DNA of 64,000 nucleotides from Limnohabitans sp. Bal53. Lineage in GTDB: Bacteria > Pseudomonadota > Gammaproteobacteria > Burkholderiales > Burkholderiaceae_C. The notes beneath the pieces are model-generated. The model saw only the letters and a list, made by a program, of their open reading frames with translations. It was not told where the DNA came from and did not search any database. Shown here in pieces: positions 44,675-59,425 of the stretch. The stretch lies in contig NZ_NESH01000001.1 of the NCBI RefSeq assembly GCF_003063355.1, positions 868,001-932,000 on the forward strand, read 5' to 3'. The position numbers and the translations under genes are program-made. The stretch's first letter is position 1; every line of letters starts with the position of its first letter.

Positions 44675-46075
44675 ATGCCCGAGGGAATCACCCCAGAATT
44701 TCAGATGGATGCAGGCCAATCGCTGTGGCAAGCCTGCGTCGAAGAGCTCGCCCGCGAACTGCCCGAGCAGCAGTTCAACACCTGGATCAAACCGCTCAGC
44801 GCACAGGTCTCGGACGACCAGCAAAGCGTCACTTTGTTTGTTGCCAACCGCTTCAAACTCGACTGGGTTCGCGCCCAATACGCCAGCCGTCTGGCCGCTT
44901 TGCTGGAAAACCTGCAAGGCCACCCCGTCAAAATTGAGTTAGCAATCACTCCTCGTGAAAGCGGCATCAGACCTGCAAAAGCATCCACACCCTCATCGAT
45001 GGAGACGGCAACCGAAGCCCCCATTGCGCCTGAAGAAGTAATCACTAACTCCTTCCGCAGTCGACTCAATAGCGCCTTGAATTTTGACAACCTGGTCGAA
45101 GGCACGGCCAACCGCATGGCGCGTGCAGCGGCCATGCACGTCTCGGGCTCGCCGGGGCAGCTTTACAACCCCTTGTTCATCTACGGTGGCGTGGGTTTGG
45201 GCAAGACCCACCTCATGCACGCCATCGGCAACAAGCTGCTGGCCGACCGCCCCGAGGCCAAGGTTTTGTACATCCATGCTGAACAGTTTGTGTCGGATGT
45301 GGTTAAAGCTTACCAACGCAAGACTTTTGACGAGTTCAAACACCACTACCACTCGCTCGATTTGCTGCTGATCGACGATGTCCAGTTCTTCGCCAACAAG
45401 GACCGCACGCAAGAAGAATTCTTCAACGCCTTTGAGGCCCTGCTGGCCAAAAAATCACACATCGTGATGACCAGCGACACCTATCCGAAGGGCTTGGCCG
45501 ACATCCACGAGCGCCTGGTGTCGCGCTTTGATTCGGGCCTGACGGTGGCCATGGAGCCGCCCGAACTCGAGATGCGGGTGGCCATTTTGATCAACAAAGC
45601 CATCAGCGAGGGCAGCGAAATGCCCGAGGACGTGGCATTTTTTGTGGCCAAGAACGTGCGCTCTAACGTGCGCGAACTTGAAGGCGCACTGCGCAAAATC
45701 CTGGCCTACTCGCGCTTTAACCAAAAAGACATCTCCATCCAGCTCGCCCGCGACGCCTTGCGCGACCTGCTGTCCATCCAGAATCGCCAAATCAGTGTCG
45801 AGAACATCCAGAAAACGGTGGCCGACTACTACAAGATCAAAGTGGCGGACATGTACAGCAAGAAGCGCCCGGCCAGCATCGCCCGCCCGCGTCAGATTGC
45901 CATGTACTTGGCCAAGGAAATGACCCAAAAGAGCTTGCCGGAGATCGGCGAGTTGTTTGGCGGGCGCGACCACACCACCGTACTGCACGCCGTGCGCAAA
46001 ATCAGCGCCGAACGCCAGCAGCTGACCGAACTGAACCAACAATTGCATGTTCTGGAACAGTCTCTCAAGGGCTAA
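44675..46075 (+). CDS. dnaA: Chromosomal replication initiator DnaA
   Basis: The 466-residue initiator has domain I ([19 protein letters not shown]), a short linker, the AAA+ domain with Walker [11 protein letters not shown] and Walker [11 protein letters not shown], and domain IV with the box-binding signature [14 protein letters not shown]. It melts the origin. ATG at 44675 is used; another at 44705 is nearly as good. The following dnaN and gyrB complete the standard set. Confidence 0.97.
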   Translation: MPEGITPEFQMDAGQSLWQACVEELARELPEQQFNTWIKPLSAQVSDDQQSVTLFVANRFKLDWVRAQYASRLAALLENLQGHPVKIELAITPRESGIRPAKASTPSSMETATEAPIAPEEVITNSFRSRLNSALNFDNLVEGTANRMARAAAMHVSGSPGQLYNPLFIYGGVGLGKTHLMHAIGNKLLADRPEAKVLYIHAEQFVSDVVKAYQRKTFDEFKHHYHSLDLLLIDDVQFFANKDRTQEEFFNAFEALLAKKSHIVMTSDTYPKGLADIHERLVSRFDSGLTVAMEPPELEMRVAILINKAISEGSEMPEDVAFFVAKNVRSNVRELEGALRKILAYSRFNQKDISIQLARDALRDLLSIQNRQISVENIQKTVADYYKIKVADMYSKKRPASIARPRQIAMYLAKEMTQKSLPEIGELFGGRDHTTVLHAVRKISAERQQLTELNQQLHVLEQSLKG

Positions 46076-46225
46076 GTCGCCATGAACCCATCACGCACCT
46101 CGGTTTTAGGTGATTTGCACCCCTTGCGGGCCGTTTTGCCTCCAAAAAACAGCGAAAATGCATGCTGTTGCGAAAAATTCACCCAGCGTTGAGCTGCGGT
46201 GACAAAAACCACCAAAGGTAGACAA

Positions 46226-50022
<3,797 letters not shown>

Positions 50023-50149
50023 GTGTTCTCGCTTTAGCGAAACCACCGCGCCGCACCAGCGGTACGTGCGACGCGGTGCCCTCGTGCCACACCAGCAAGT
50101 GTGGCGTCTGTCTTTCACTTTGTACGGGCCTGTCCGGCCCTGAAGCCCC

Positions 50150-51235
50150 ATGACTTCTGACAACAGCGCCACCACGCGCAACTTCACGCTCAGCGATTTC
50201 GACTTTGAGCTGCCCCCCGAACTGATTGCCCAGCACCCCGCCACCGAGCGCAGCGGCTCGCGCTTGCTCGACGGCACATCGGCCACGGTGGTGGACCGCA
50301 TTTTTCATGAACTGCCTGGCTTGCTGAATGCGGGCGATCTGCTGGTGTTCAACGACACCAAGGTGGTCAAGGCCCGCATCTTTGGCGAGAAGGCTTCGGG
50401 CGGCAAACTCGAATTGCTGATCGAACGCGTGCTGCCTGGCCACCAAGTGGTGGCGCACATGAAGGTCAGCAAAAAGCCTTTGATCGACGGCAAGATGTTC
50501 ATGATGGGCGGCGCCCAAAACGGCGGGTTTGACGCCGTGCTGCTGGGTCGTTGGCCCGACGAAAACGGCCAGCTGTTTCACCTGCAACTGAGCGACGAGC
50601 CGCACGCCCTGATGGAAAAGCACGGCGTGATGCCATTGCCGCCTTACATTGAGCGCCCTGCGGGCGCGATCACCCACACCGATTCGGCAGAAGACGCCCA
50701 GCGCTACCAGACCGTGTTTGCACGAGCGCCTGGTGCGGTGGCCGCGCCCACGGCGGCGCTGCATTTTGACGAAGGCGTCTTGGCCGCCCTGGCGGCACGC
50801 GGCGTGCAGACGGCCAGCGTAACGCTGCATGTGGGCGCGGGCACGTTCCAGCCGGTCAAGACCGAGAACATTGCCGAACACCACATGCACAGCGAATGGT
50901 ATGAAGTGCCCGAAGCCACACAGCAAGCGATTGCGGCCTGCAAGGCACGCGGCGGCCAAGTGGTGGCGGTGGGCACCACCACCGTGCGCACGCTGGAGTC
51001 GTGGGCCAAGTTCGGTCAGGCCAGCGGCGACACGCAGATTTTCATCACCCCGGGGTTTGAGTTCAAAGTGATCGACCGGCTGATCACCAATTTCCACCTG
51101 CCCAAAAGCACCTTGATGATGTTGGTCAGCGCTTTTGCGGGCTACGAACACATCATGGGCCTGTACCGCCACGCGATGGCGCAGAAGTACCGGTTCTTCA
51201 GCTACGGGGATGCGATGCTGCTGATTCGGCGCTAA
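50150..51235 (+). CDS. queA: tRNA preQ1(34) S-adenosylmethionine ribosyltransferase-isomerase
   Basis: The 361-residue protein begins with [26 protein letters not shown] and contains [28 protein letters not shown] and [17 protein letters not shown], all QueA signatures. It adds the epoxycyclopentandiol ring in queuosine synthesis. tgt, the preceding enzyme of the pathway, is at 55.0 kb rather than adjacent. Confidence 0.96.
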   Translation: MTSDNSATTRNFTLSDFDFELPPELIAQHPATERSGSRLLDGTSATVVDRIFHELPGLLNAGDLLVFNDTKVVKARIFGEKASGGKLELLIERVLPGHQVVAHMKVSKKPLIDGKMFMMGGAQNGGFDAVLLGRWPDENGQLFHLQLSDEPHALMEKHGVMPLPPYIERPAGAITHTDSAEDAQRYQTVFARAPGAVAAPTAALHFDEGVLAALAARGVQTASVTLHVGAGTFQPVKTENIAEHHMHSEWYEVPEATQQAIAACKARGGQVVAVGTTTVRTLESWAKFGQASGDTQIFITPGFEFKVIDRLITNFHLPKSTLMMLVSAFAGYEHIMGLYRHAMAQKYRFFSYGDAMLLIRR

Positions 51236-51272
51236 AATTAGCTCTTTATTTAGCGCCCATTGGAGTTTCGCT

Positions 51273-51524
51273 ATGGAAACCTTGATGACCCAACAGACGG
51301 TGAGCATGTCTGAGTTCAAACGCAATCCGGCCTCGGTTTTGCGCTCTGCCAACCGACGCCCCGTGGCCGTACTCAGCCACAACAAGGCCGCGTTCTACAT
51401 GGTCGAACCTGCATTGTTTGAGGCCATGCTGGATCAAATGGCAGACCGTGATCTGGAAAATCTGGTCAGGTCTCGCTTGGAGCAAAAGGCGCAAGCCATT
51501 TCGGTAGACATCGACACGGTTTAA
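51273..51524 (+). CDS. Type II antitoxin, Phd/YefM (StbD-like)
   Basis: The 83-residue protein reads MSEFKRNPASVLRSANRRPVAVLSHNKAAFYMV, the N-terminal DNA-binding half of the Phd/YefM fold, followed by a helical toxin-binding tail. It is three bases upstream of a RelE-type toxin gene that now carries a stop codon. It may still autoregulate the operon or neutralise a relative elsewhere. Confidence 0.85.
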   Translation: METLMTQQTVSMSEFKRNPASVLRSANRRPVAVLSHNKAAFYMVEPALFEAMLDQMADRDLENLVRSRLEQKAQAISVDIDTV

Positions 51525-51527
51525 GCG

Positions 51528-51830
51528 GTGGCTTACACCTTGAAATTCTTGCCTGAGGCTTTGGCCGAGTGGCAGGCACTGGATAGCTCCGTCAAAGAGC
51601 CTTTGCGCAAACTGCTGAAAAAACGCCTCGACAACCCACACGTCCCTGGCGGTGCATTGCATGGGGACTTAAAGGGCTACTACAAGATCTAGCTGCTCAA
51701 GCAAGGCGTCCACTTGGTTTACGGTGTTGAAGATGATGTTCTGATCGTCATGGTCATGGCGGTTGACCGCCGCGAAAACAGCAGGGTGTACCAGTCCACC
51801 TTGGACCGACTGCTGGCGTCCAAACCTTAA
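51528..51830 (+). pseudogene. RelE/StbE-type toxin gene with in-frame stop
   Basis: A 101-codon frame starting GTG reads YTLKFLPEALAEWQALD and later VMAVDRRENSRVY, as RelE/StbE toxins do. Codon 55 (51690-51692) is TAG in the segment GYYKI-stop-LLKQGVHLVYGVED, where relatives have lysine or another residue. Everything after the stop stays in frame and is well conserved, so one base change inactivated it or a suppressor would restore it. The antitoxin is intact. Confidence 0.88.
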
Positions 51831-52141
51831 AGCTGCAAGAACACCCGCCCACCCTCGACCTTGACCGGCCAAGTCTTGGCCGCTTCGGTGGCCGGGCCGC
51901 AGGCCACTGAGCCGTCACGCAGGCTGAACTGGGCCTGGTGAAAGGGACATTCCACATGGTCGCCTTCGACAAAGCCGTCACAGAGCTTGGCGTTGCCGTG
52001 GGTGCACTGGTTGTTGATGGCAAACACCTCGCCGTCCACGCTGAACAGGGCAATGTCTTGTCCTTCGGGCGTCACGGCGATGCCCGCGCCTTCGAACAGG
52101 TCGGCCTCGGCGGCCACGTCAATCCAGTTTGTCATGGTCAT
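51827..52141 (-). CDS. Rieske-type ferredoxin of ring-hydroxylating oxygenase
   Basis: The 104-residue protein has the Rieske [2Fe-2S] motif: C46-x-H48 in [14 protein letters not shown] and C65-x2-H68 in [10 protein letters not shown]. It should carry electrons to the alpha/beta oxygenase encoded just upstream, which it overlaps by four bases. No ferredoxin reductase gene is nearby. Confidence 0.93.
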   Translation of the reverse strand: MTMTNWIDVAAEADLFEGAGIAVTPEGQDIALFSVDGEVFAINNQCTHGNAKLCDGFVEGDHVECPFHQAQFSLRDGSVACGPATEAAKTWPVKVEGGRVFLQL

Positions 52142-52626
52142 ATGGGGTAAATGATGGCGTTGGGGATCATTTCGCTGTCGTACACGCACAGGCGCTCGGC
52201 GAACTTCAAACCTTCGGGTGTTGGCACGATGGTGTCGATGTAACGGCCCACGTTGAACACGGTGCTTTCCTTGTCGAGCTTGGTGCGAAACACCGCGTAA
52301 TTGGCTTGTGAATGAATGCGATCACCCTCCACACGCTGCACCACCGGCGCGCCCACCACATGCCGCTGGTAATAGGGGTCGTGGTACAGCGTCTCCTGAA
52401 TGCCATAGACCCGGTCTTTCAACATGCCTTTGCTGGTGAACGAGAGGGTGCACAACGGAAAGCCGCGCTCGTGGTTCTCACGAGGGATGAGTTTGTACAC
52501 GCACTGCTCGGTGAAAAACTCGGGCCACAAATCCCATTGGCCACTGTCCACAGCCAGGGCGTAATCGGCGTACAGGCGGGTCAATGCCATGTGGGTTTCA
52601 AAATTCACTATGGTGATTGTGCTCAT
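52138..52626 (-). CDS. Ring-hydroxylating oxygenase beta (small) subunit
   Basis: The 162-residue protein has the beta-subunit fold of the NTF2 type, with [23 protein letters not shown] and [24 protein letters not shown]. It is structural and supports the catalytic alpha subunit. It follows the alpha gene with a five-base gap and overlaps the ferredoxin gene by four. Confidence 0.92.
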   Translation of the reverse strand: MSTITIVNFETHMALTRLYADYALAVDSGQWDLWPEFFTEQCVYKLIPRENHERGFPLCTLSFTSKGMLKDRVYGIQETLYHDPYYQRHVVGAPVVQRVEGDRIHSQANYAVFRTKLDKESTVFNVGRYIDTIVPTPEGLKFAERLCVYDSEMIPNAIIYPI

Positions 52627-52631
52627 CTTGT

Positions 52632-53897
52632 TCAGGCCTCCATCACTTTGCGCCAGTATTCATACATGCCCCGAATCAGGGTCTCGGTCACCATGTGGTC
52701 CGTCTCGCCCACATCGCGCCCGCCCAGCTCCACCAGCATGCGGTGCTCGGGTTTGGTCTCAAAGGCTTGCTGCGAGAACTCGATCACCTCGCCGTCGTCC
52801 GCACTCACAAAACCTGCGGGGCCAAACAGGTTGGACTGGCGCAAGCGGCGCTCGGTCATCTCAGGCGTGTCGTCTTCAAAACCAAAATGCGTCCAGACAA
52901 AGTCGAACGCACCATGCCCGTCAGGCTGGATGTGGCGGGTGGACACGCTGTTGACCTGCTGCTGAAAAATCACACTGGGGAACAGCGTCATCATCACGGC
53001 CGTGGGCATTTGCTCTTCCATTTGCCACCAGCCTTCGGGCACGATGTCCAGAAAGCTGACGTCGTGCAGCTGCATGCTTTCTTTGAAGCTGCTCACCTGT
53101 GTGACCTGCGACGCCTGCCCCGTGGCCTGGCCCGCGCTGCCCCGGGTGGAAATCATGGCGGCGTGGCGGTGGTGTGCGTCCATGCGCAGCTCGCTCTTGT
53201 TGTCGGCCCGCCAAAGGCCAAAGGTCACAAACCAGGTGTGCAAGAGGCCGGGGTGGTACGGGTCTTTGATGTTCTCTTGCATCAGCTTCCAGTTGCCTGG
53301 AATGCGCTGGCGGTTGTAGCCCAGCACCACCAGCTTGCGGCCGTTGAACAGGCGGTCAAAGTACTTGAGGATGGTGGGGCCCATGAAGTCTTCGAGCGAC
53401 TCCACAGCAGGGTCAAACGACGCGAACACCACGCCGCCGCGCGTGGCCACTTTCAAGGCTGTGAGGCCGTGGTCTTTGGGGTCAAAGTCGGCGGGCATGC
53501 CGCCATTGACCTTGCCGTCTTGGCGCACACCACGTCGAAACGGTACGCCCTGCAAGTCACCCTTAAGCGTGTAGCTCCACTGGTGGTAGGGGCAGACAAA
53601 TTCTTTCTTGTTGCCATGGCGTTCGCGGCAAAACTGCATGCCCCGGTGGGCGCAGACGTTCTCGACCACATGGATCTGCCCGTCGGTGGCCCGCGTCATG
53701 ATGACCGAGCGCTCGCCCACCACGGTGCGCTTGAAGTCACCGGGGTTCGGGATCTCGGCTTCCAGGCCCACATAGCTCCAATGGCCTTTGTAGAAGAAAC
53801 GCTCCAGCTCCTTTTTGTGCAGCGCCTCGTCGGTGTACACGGCAAACGGAACGCTGCTGGTGCCGGGCGTTTCCCAGTGGATGGTTTGTTCGTGCAT
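52632..53897 (-). CDS. Ring-hydroxylating oxygenase alpha subunit (Rieske non-heme iron)
   Basis: The 421-residue catalytic subunit has the Rieske pair C82-x-H84 and C102-x2-H105 and the mononuclear iron histidines H215 and H220 in DPYHPGLLH. Size and order fit the benzoate/salicylate/anthranilate branch rather than biphenyl types. It should dihydroxylate or monohydroxylate an aromatic acid. It is divergent from a LysR gene. The genuine substrate is not known. Confidence 0.93.
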   Translation of the reverse strand: MHEQTIHWETPGTSSVPFAVYTDEALHKKELERFFYKGHWSYVGLEAEIPNPGDFKRTVVGERSVIMTRATDGQIHVVENVCAHRGMQFCRERHGNKKEFVCPYHQWSYTLKGDLQGVPFRRGVRQDGKVNGGMPADFDPKDHGLTALKVATRGGVVFASFDPAVESLEDFMGPTILKYFDRLFNGRKLVVLGYNRQRIPGNWKLMQENIKDPYHPGLLHTWFVTFGLWRADNKSELRMDAHHRHAAMISTRGSAGQATGQASQVTQVSSFKESMQLHDVSFLDIVPEGWWQMEEQMPTAVMMTLFPSVIFQQQVNSVSTRHIQPDGHGAFDFVWTHFGFEDDTPEMTERRLRQSNLFGPAGFVSADDGEVIEFSQQAFETKPEHRMLVELGGRDVGETDHMVTETLIRGMYEYWRKVMEA

Positions 53898-53908
53898 GGC
53901 GTTTCCTC

Positions 53909-53986
53909 GAATTTCTTGATGCGGATCATGGGCAATGGCTGGAATTTCGTAAATCGAATTTCAAAGATAATCACTATTCAAATTTC
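53909..53986. promoter_or_regulatory. Repeated GAATTTC motifs between oxygenase and lysR genes
   Basis: GAATTTC occurs at 53909, 53942 and 53956, and a variant CAAATTTC at 53979. TTCG-N5-CGAA at 53946-53958 forms an interrupted palindrome of the T-N11-A LysR type. Its AT-rich position between divergent genes suggests the regulator's binding and autoregulatory site. Confidence 0.55.
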
Positions 53987-54000
53987 AAATATCACCCAAA

Positions 54001-54948
54001 ATGGACCTCGCCCGCCTCGACCTGAACCTGCTGCTGGTGTTTCACCACTTGTTGCGCGAAAAACGCGTCTCGGCAGTGGCCACGGTCTTGGGCATGAGCC
54101 AGCCCGCCGTCAGCAGCGCCTTAGGCCGTTTGCGCACCAGTCTGGACGACCCCCTGTTTTTGCGCACCCAAGGTGGCATGGTGCCCACGCCCTATGCCTT
54201 GCAGCTCGCCGATCCCGTGGCCATCGCGCTCGATGGCTTGCAGCAAGCGCTGCAGGTGCGCGCCTCGTTCGACCCGGCCACCAGCGAACGGCGCTTCACC
54301 CTGGCCATGACCGATGTGGGCGAGATGTATTTCCTGCCGGTGCTGATGGACGCACTGGCCCAAAACGCACCAGGCGTCACGCTGAACGTGGTGGCCGTGA
54401 CCAGCGCCAGCCTGGGCGAAGACATGGCCACGGGCCGCACCGACTTGGCGCTGGGCTTGCTGCCGCAGTTGCAGGCGGGTTTCTTCCAGCAAGCGCTGTT
54501 TCGCCAACCCTATGTGTGCCTGATGCGCAAAAGTCACCCACTCGCCCATGCGCCTAACGTGACCCTCGCCGACTTTGCCGCTGCCGACCATGTGCGGGTG
54601 ATCGCAGCGGGAACGGGCCACGGCCGGATAGACGAGGCCATCAGCGAGGCCCTGGAGCGCCAGGGCTTGCAAAGACGCATTCGACTCACGGTGCCCCACT
54701 ACGTGGCGCTGGGCGACGTGCTGGGCCACTCCGACCTGATCGCCACCGTGCCCGAACGCTTCGCGCAGCGCGTCACACACCCCTACGCCCTGACCACCCG
54801 CGCCCTGCCTTTGGCGGTAGACGGCAGTGTGATTCACCAGTTCTGGCACGCCCGCCTGCACAAAGACCCGGGGCACCAGTGGCTGCGCGAGTTGGTCGCG
54901 CAATGCTTTGGTGATGGCAGCAAAGCCAGCGCAGAACAAATAGCCTGA
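54001..54948 (+). CDS. LysR-family transcriptional regulator
   Basis: The 315-residue protein has the LysR helix-turn-helix at 15-65 (VLGMSQPAVSSALGRLRTSL, then DDPLFLR) and a type 2 periplasmic-binding-like effector domain. The N-terminus MDLARLDLNLLLVFHHLLRE recalls the NahR/NodD branch, which responds to aromatic acids. It should activate the divergent oxygenase genes. Confidence 0.9.
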   Translation: MDLARLDLNLLLVFHHLLREKRVSAVATVLGMSQPAVSSALGRLRTSLDDPLFLRTQGGMVPTPYALQLADPVAIALDGLQQALQVRASFDPATSERRFTLAMTDVGEMYFLPVLMDALAQNAPGVTLNVVAVTSASLGEDMATGRTDLALGLLPQLQAGFFQQALFRQPYVCLMRKSHPLAHAPNVTLADFAAADHVRVIAAGTGHGRIDEAISEALERQGLQRRIRLTVPHYVALGDVLGHSDLIATVPERFAQRVTHPYALTTRALPLAVDGSVIHQFWHARLHKDPGHQWLRELVAQCFGDGSKASAEQIA

Positions 54949-54961
54949 TTTTTTGGCCTGA

Positions 54962-56197
<1,236 letters not shown>

Positions 56198-56204
56198 GGT
56201 ATTT

Positions 56205-56246
56205 ATCCTTGCAAATCATGGAATGAAACTCCATAATTGCAAGGAT
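56205..56246. repeat. Long interrupted palindrome overlapping the DUF4143 ATPase start
   Basis: Arms 56205-56222 (ATCCTTGCAAATCATGGA) and 56230-56246 (TCCATAATTGCAAGGAT) are complementary apart from one extra base and a mismatch, with a seven-base loop. The right arm contains the start codon at 56245. It could be an operator or an RNA hairpin hiding the start. Confidence 0.75.
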
Positions 56247-57414
56247 GTTTAAACGCCATTTGCAATCTTTACTGGGTGAAGAACTCCAGTTTTCACCGGC
56301 CGTGGCCTTGCTCGGCCCCCGTCAGGTGGGCAAAACCACGCTGGCACTGGAAGTGGCGCGCAAGATTCCGCACGTCTATCTCGACCTGGAATCGGATCGA
56401 GATCGCGGCAAGCTGGCCCAGCCGGAGTTGTATCTGGAAAGTCACCTGGACAAATTGGTCATCATGGACGAGGTGCACCGGGCACCTGGCCTGTTTCCGG
56501 TGCTGCGCGGCTTGATTGACCAGGCCCGACGCTCAGGCCGGGCATCCGGACAGTATTTGTTGCTCGGCTCGGCCAGCCTGGATGTTTTGCAGCAGTCAGG
56601 CGAAACCCTGGCCGGTCGCATCGCTTATCTGGAACTGGGCCCCTTGACTGTCCTGGAAACAGGCCAGGGCACCATGGATGACTTGTGGCTGCGGGGTGGT
56701 TTTCCGCAAAGTCTGACCGCCCCCTCAGATGCCCGCAGCCTGCGCTGGCGAGAAAATTTCATCCGCACCTATCTGGAACGCGACATTCCACAATTCGGCC
56801 CGCGCATCGCCGCCGAGACATTGCGCCGCTTCTGGACCATGCTGGCCCACCACCAAGGCGGCCTGCTCAACGTGGCCCAACTGGCGCGCAACCTGGGGGT
56901 GGATGTCAAAACCGCACAAAGCTACATCGATCTCTTGTGTGACTTGCTGTTGGTGCGCAGGCTCGCCCCTTGGCACAACAACACCGGCAAGCGCTTGGTC
57001 AAAGCACCCAAGGTGTATGTGCGTGACAGTGGTCTGGTGCATGCGCTGCTGAACATCGAATCCAAAGAAAGCCTGCTCTCGCACATGGTGGTGGGTGCCA
57101 GCTGGGAAGGGTATTGCATTGAAACCTTGCTGGCCTGTGCACCTGCTGGCGCGACGGGCTACTTTTACAGAACCAACGGGGGTGCAGAAATTGATTTGCT
57201 GCTGGTTTGGCCAGGCGGTGAGCTTTGGGCCATCGAGATCAAACGCAGCAGCACACCCAAATTGGAGCGTGGTTTTCACAGCGCCTGCGATGACCTGAAG
57301 CCCAGCCAAAAATGGGTGGTTTATCCGGGCAAGGAGACCTACCCTCTTGCGGCAGACACTCAGGCGATTTCATTGCATGGCCTGTGCGAGCGGCTCGCCC
57401 TCAATCGGTCGTGA
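56245..57414 (+). CDS. AAA-type ATPase with DUF4143 domain
   Basis: The 389-residue protein has a Walker A GPRQVGKTTLALE near 24, Walker B LVIMDEVHRAPGLF, sensor LLLGSASLDVL, and a C-terminal DUF4143 part that includes a PD-(D/E)xK-like site: GGAEIDLLLVW then WAIEIKRS. This family is widespread, of unclear role, and patchily distributed. The gene has no clear partner and begins in a large palindrome. It may be an accessory or mobile gene. Confidence 0.85.
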   Translation: MFKRHLQSLLGEELQFSPAVALLGPRQVGKTTLALEVARKIPHVYLDLESDRDRGKLAQPELYLESHLDKLVIMDEVHRAPGLFPVLRGLIDQARRSGRASGQYLLLGSASLDVLQQSGETLAGRIAYLELGPLTVLETGQGTMDDLWLRGGFPQSLTAPSDARSLRWRENFIRTYLERDIPQFGPRIAAETLRRFWTMLAHHQGGLLNVAQLARNLGVDVKTAQSYIDLLCDLLLVRRLAPWHNNTGKRLVKAPKVYVRDSGLVHALLNIESKESLLSHMVVGASWEGYCIETLLACAPAGATGYFYRTNGGAEIDLLLVWPGGELWAIEIKRSSTPKLERGFHSACDDLKPSQKWVVYPGKETYPLAADTQAISLHGLCERLALNRS

Positions 57415-58648
57415 ACACCGTCAACACCCCGGTGTAACCGTACAACTGCTTGCGGGCAATTTCGCCCGCCGCAAAGAAGCCCACCAAGGGCACATAGCCC
57501 AAAGCGTGGCGAATGATTTGCATCTCGGCGCTGGGCCCGCCAAAGTGGGGGCCACCGCGTCCGGTGCAGCTCACATACACCGCGCCCGCGATGCGCTGAC
57601 CCGCTTGGGGCAAGGTCGGCACCGGGTCGTCGGTCAACGCATTGATCGCCTCGATGGACAACATCTCGGGCTCCAAAGCTTCGCGAATTTCGGCGCACAC
57701 CCGAATCAAATCGGCACGGGCCGCTTGCACATCGCGGCGGCAAAACGTCAAACGCATGCCGGGCTCCAGGTGCTCGGCAATGGCCACGCCTTGGCGCAAA
57801 GGGTCCAGGCCAATGATGTGACGCACCCGCACGTCGTTGCCCAGATTGCCCGCACGGCCCACGCCCGACTGCCCGGGCGCACTCAGGCCAACCAGTGTGG
57901 AGCGCACCACCGCAATGGCTTTTTGCGGCTCGCTCAGGCTGATGTCCAGATCGGCCAGCATCACATCCAGCGCAGGCTCTCCCGCCAACTTGAGCACCAC
58001 ATGGCCTTCGGCTTCGGTGACCTCGCGCTCGGGGGCCACAGGCTGGCAGCCTTGTGTCACGCGCGACAAAAGCGACACATCGGGCGAGAAAGCCACCCCA
58101 CTCAAACCGCCTTCGAGAACACCGCCATTCACCTCTTGGCCACCTGCATCTTCGGCCCGCACTGAAAACTGCACGCTGCGCGTGCGGCTGGCGCTCAGAC
58201 CGCCAAATAAATAGCCTTGCTGCGTGCGCTCGGCCATCTCTTTGATCAGCTCGGCGAGGTCGGGCGTGTGCGGGTCTGCGTGCACCAAGGCCGCATCGGC
58301 CCAGCCTGCTGGCAGCGGCGACACCCCAGAAAACACGCGGTATTGCTCGGGCGTCAGGTCGCACAACATGAGCGCCATGGCGGGTTCGTCAAAATACTCC
58401 GCATTGTTCACCGCCACACCAATGCCGACCGTGCCTGCCCAGTCGGGCACCTCTGGCAAGGCCTGGCGCAGGTGGTCCAGCAGGGCTTGCGCCTCGGGCG
58501 CGTAATGGTCAGTGATGTAGAGCAATCCCAAACGCGGCTGGCTGGCGTAGTCTGGCAGACCCATCTGGGCACGCAGCTGCGCCAGCACCAGGCCTGCGGC
58601 CATACGCCACTGCGGGTGGGTGGCGTGGCCACAGGGAAACAGCTTCAT
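57401..58648 (-). CDS. FIST-domain sensor protein
   Basis: The 415-residue soluble protein has FIST N (about 15-220) and FIST C (about 225-385) domains; key segments are YITDHYAPEAQALLDHL, YLFGGLSASRT and VSCTGRGGPHFGGPSAEMQI. FIST proteins are thought to bind small ligands such as amino acids and to signal. It has no output domain of its own. ATG at 58648 is the start; it overlaps phaM by four bases. The link to polyhydroxyalkanoate metabolism is by position only. Confidence 0.85.
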   Translation of the reverse strand: MKLFPCGHATHPQWRMAAGLVLAQLRAQMGLPDYASQPRLGLLYITDHYAPEAQALLDHLRQALPEVPDWAGTVGIGVAVNNAEYFDEPAMALMLCDLTPEQYRVFSGVSPLPAGWADAALVHADPHTPDLAELIKEMAERTQQGYLFGGLSASRTRSVQFSVRAEDAGGQEVNGGVLEGGLSGVAFSPDVSLLSRVTQGCQPVAPEREVTEAEGHVVLKLAGEPALDVMLADLDISLSEPQKAIAVVRSTLVGLSAPGQSGVGRAGNLGNDVRVRHIIGLDPLRQGVAIAEHLEPGMRLTFCRRDVQAARADLIRVCAEIREALEPEMLSIEAINALTDDPVPTLPQAGQRIAGAVYVSCTGRGGPHFGGPSAEMQIIRHALGYVPLVGFFAAGEIARKQLYGYTGVLTVFTTD

Positions 58649-59361
58649 GATGCTTTGCGCTTGGCAGCCGCCTTGCGCGGCGCAGATGGGGCAACCGGTT
58701 TGGTTTTGGCAGCAGCAGACTTCTTGGCTGCGGGCTTTTTGGCTGGGCTTGGTTTTTTGCCAGGTGCTGACGTGCTGGCCCCTTTGGCCGTCATCCCCGT
58801 CTTCATGGCTTCGGCGGCCACGTCTTTGACGGCCGCTGCGGCAATGTTTTGAAACTGCTGGGTCAAGGCACCCCACCACTGCATCGGGTCCACCGCAGGC
58901 TTGGCGGACGCAGGCCCTGCCGAAGTCGCTTCAGGCTCCTCTTTCACCGCATCAGGTTCTGGCTGAACGGGTTCGGGCTGTGGTGCGGCCTGCTGGGGCG
59001 CAGCAGCTTGCGGCTCAGGTGCTGGTGCAGGCGCTTTGACCGTGAAAGCCTTGGCCAGATCGGCCATGTTCACATTCATGCTCTGCAGCGTGGACAAGGT
59101 CATTTTTTGCACCTCCATCGCCTGGATGGTGGCCTTGAGCGCCGTGGTGTTTTGCTCCAACCAGAAGAGCACCGACTTCAACTCCTGAATGCGTTTGTCG
59201 ATGTCCTCGATGCTGAGCGTGGGCGCCACCCAGCTGGCCATGCCGGGCACGGCACCCGCACTGGCACCAGGCGCGGCCTGCGCTGCCGTTTTGGACAGGT
59301 TTTGTAAAAAGTCAAAACCCGGTACGAATTTGCCAAAGCCGAAGGCGGATGAATCGCTCAT
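58645..59361 (-). CDS. phaM: Polyhydroxyalkanoate granule-associated protein PhaM
   Basis: The 238-residue protein begins SSAFGFGKFVPGFDFLQNLS, has WVAPTLSIEDIDKRIQELK as the PhaM core and a coiled helix, then a proline/alanine/glutamate linker and a lysine-alanine-rich tail (AKKPAAKKSAAAKTK) like histone H1. In Cupriavidus necator PhaM activates the PHB synthase and tethers granules to the nucleoid. ATG at 59361 has an AGGAG site and is preferred to 59388. Confidence 0.85.
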   Translation of the reverse strand: MSDSSAFGFGKFVPGFDFLQNLSKTAAQAAPGASAGAVPGMASWVAPTLSIEDIDKRIQELKSVLFWLEQNTTALKATIQAMEVQKMTLSTLQSMNVNMADLAKAFTVKAPAPAPEPQAAAPQQAAPQPEPVQPEPDAVKEEPEATSAGPASAKPAVDPMQWWGALTQQFQNIAAAAVKDVAAEAMKTGMTAKGASTSAPGKKPSPAKKPAAKKSAAAKTKPVAPSAPRKAAAKRKAS

Positions 59362-59425
59362 GGTGTCTCCTGAAAAAGGACTGAGCAAAGCTTACCCGAA
59401 GACGCTTTCAATCAGTCTGACGCAC

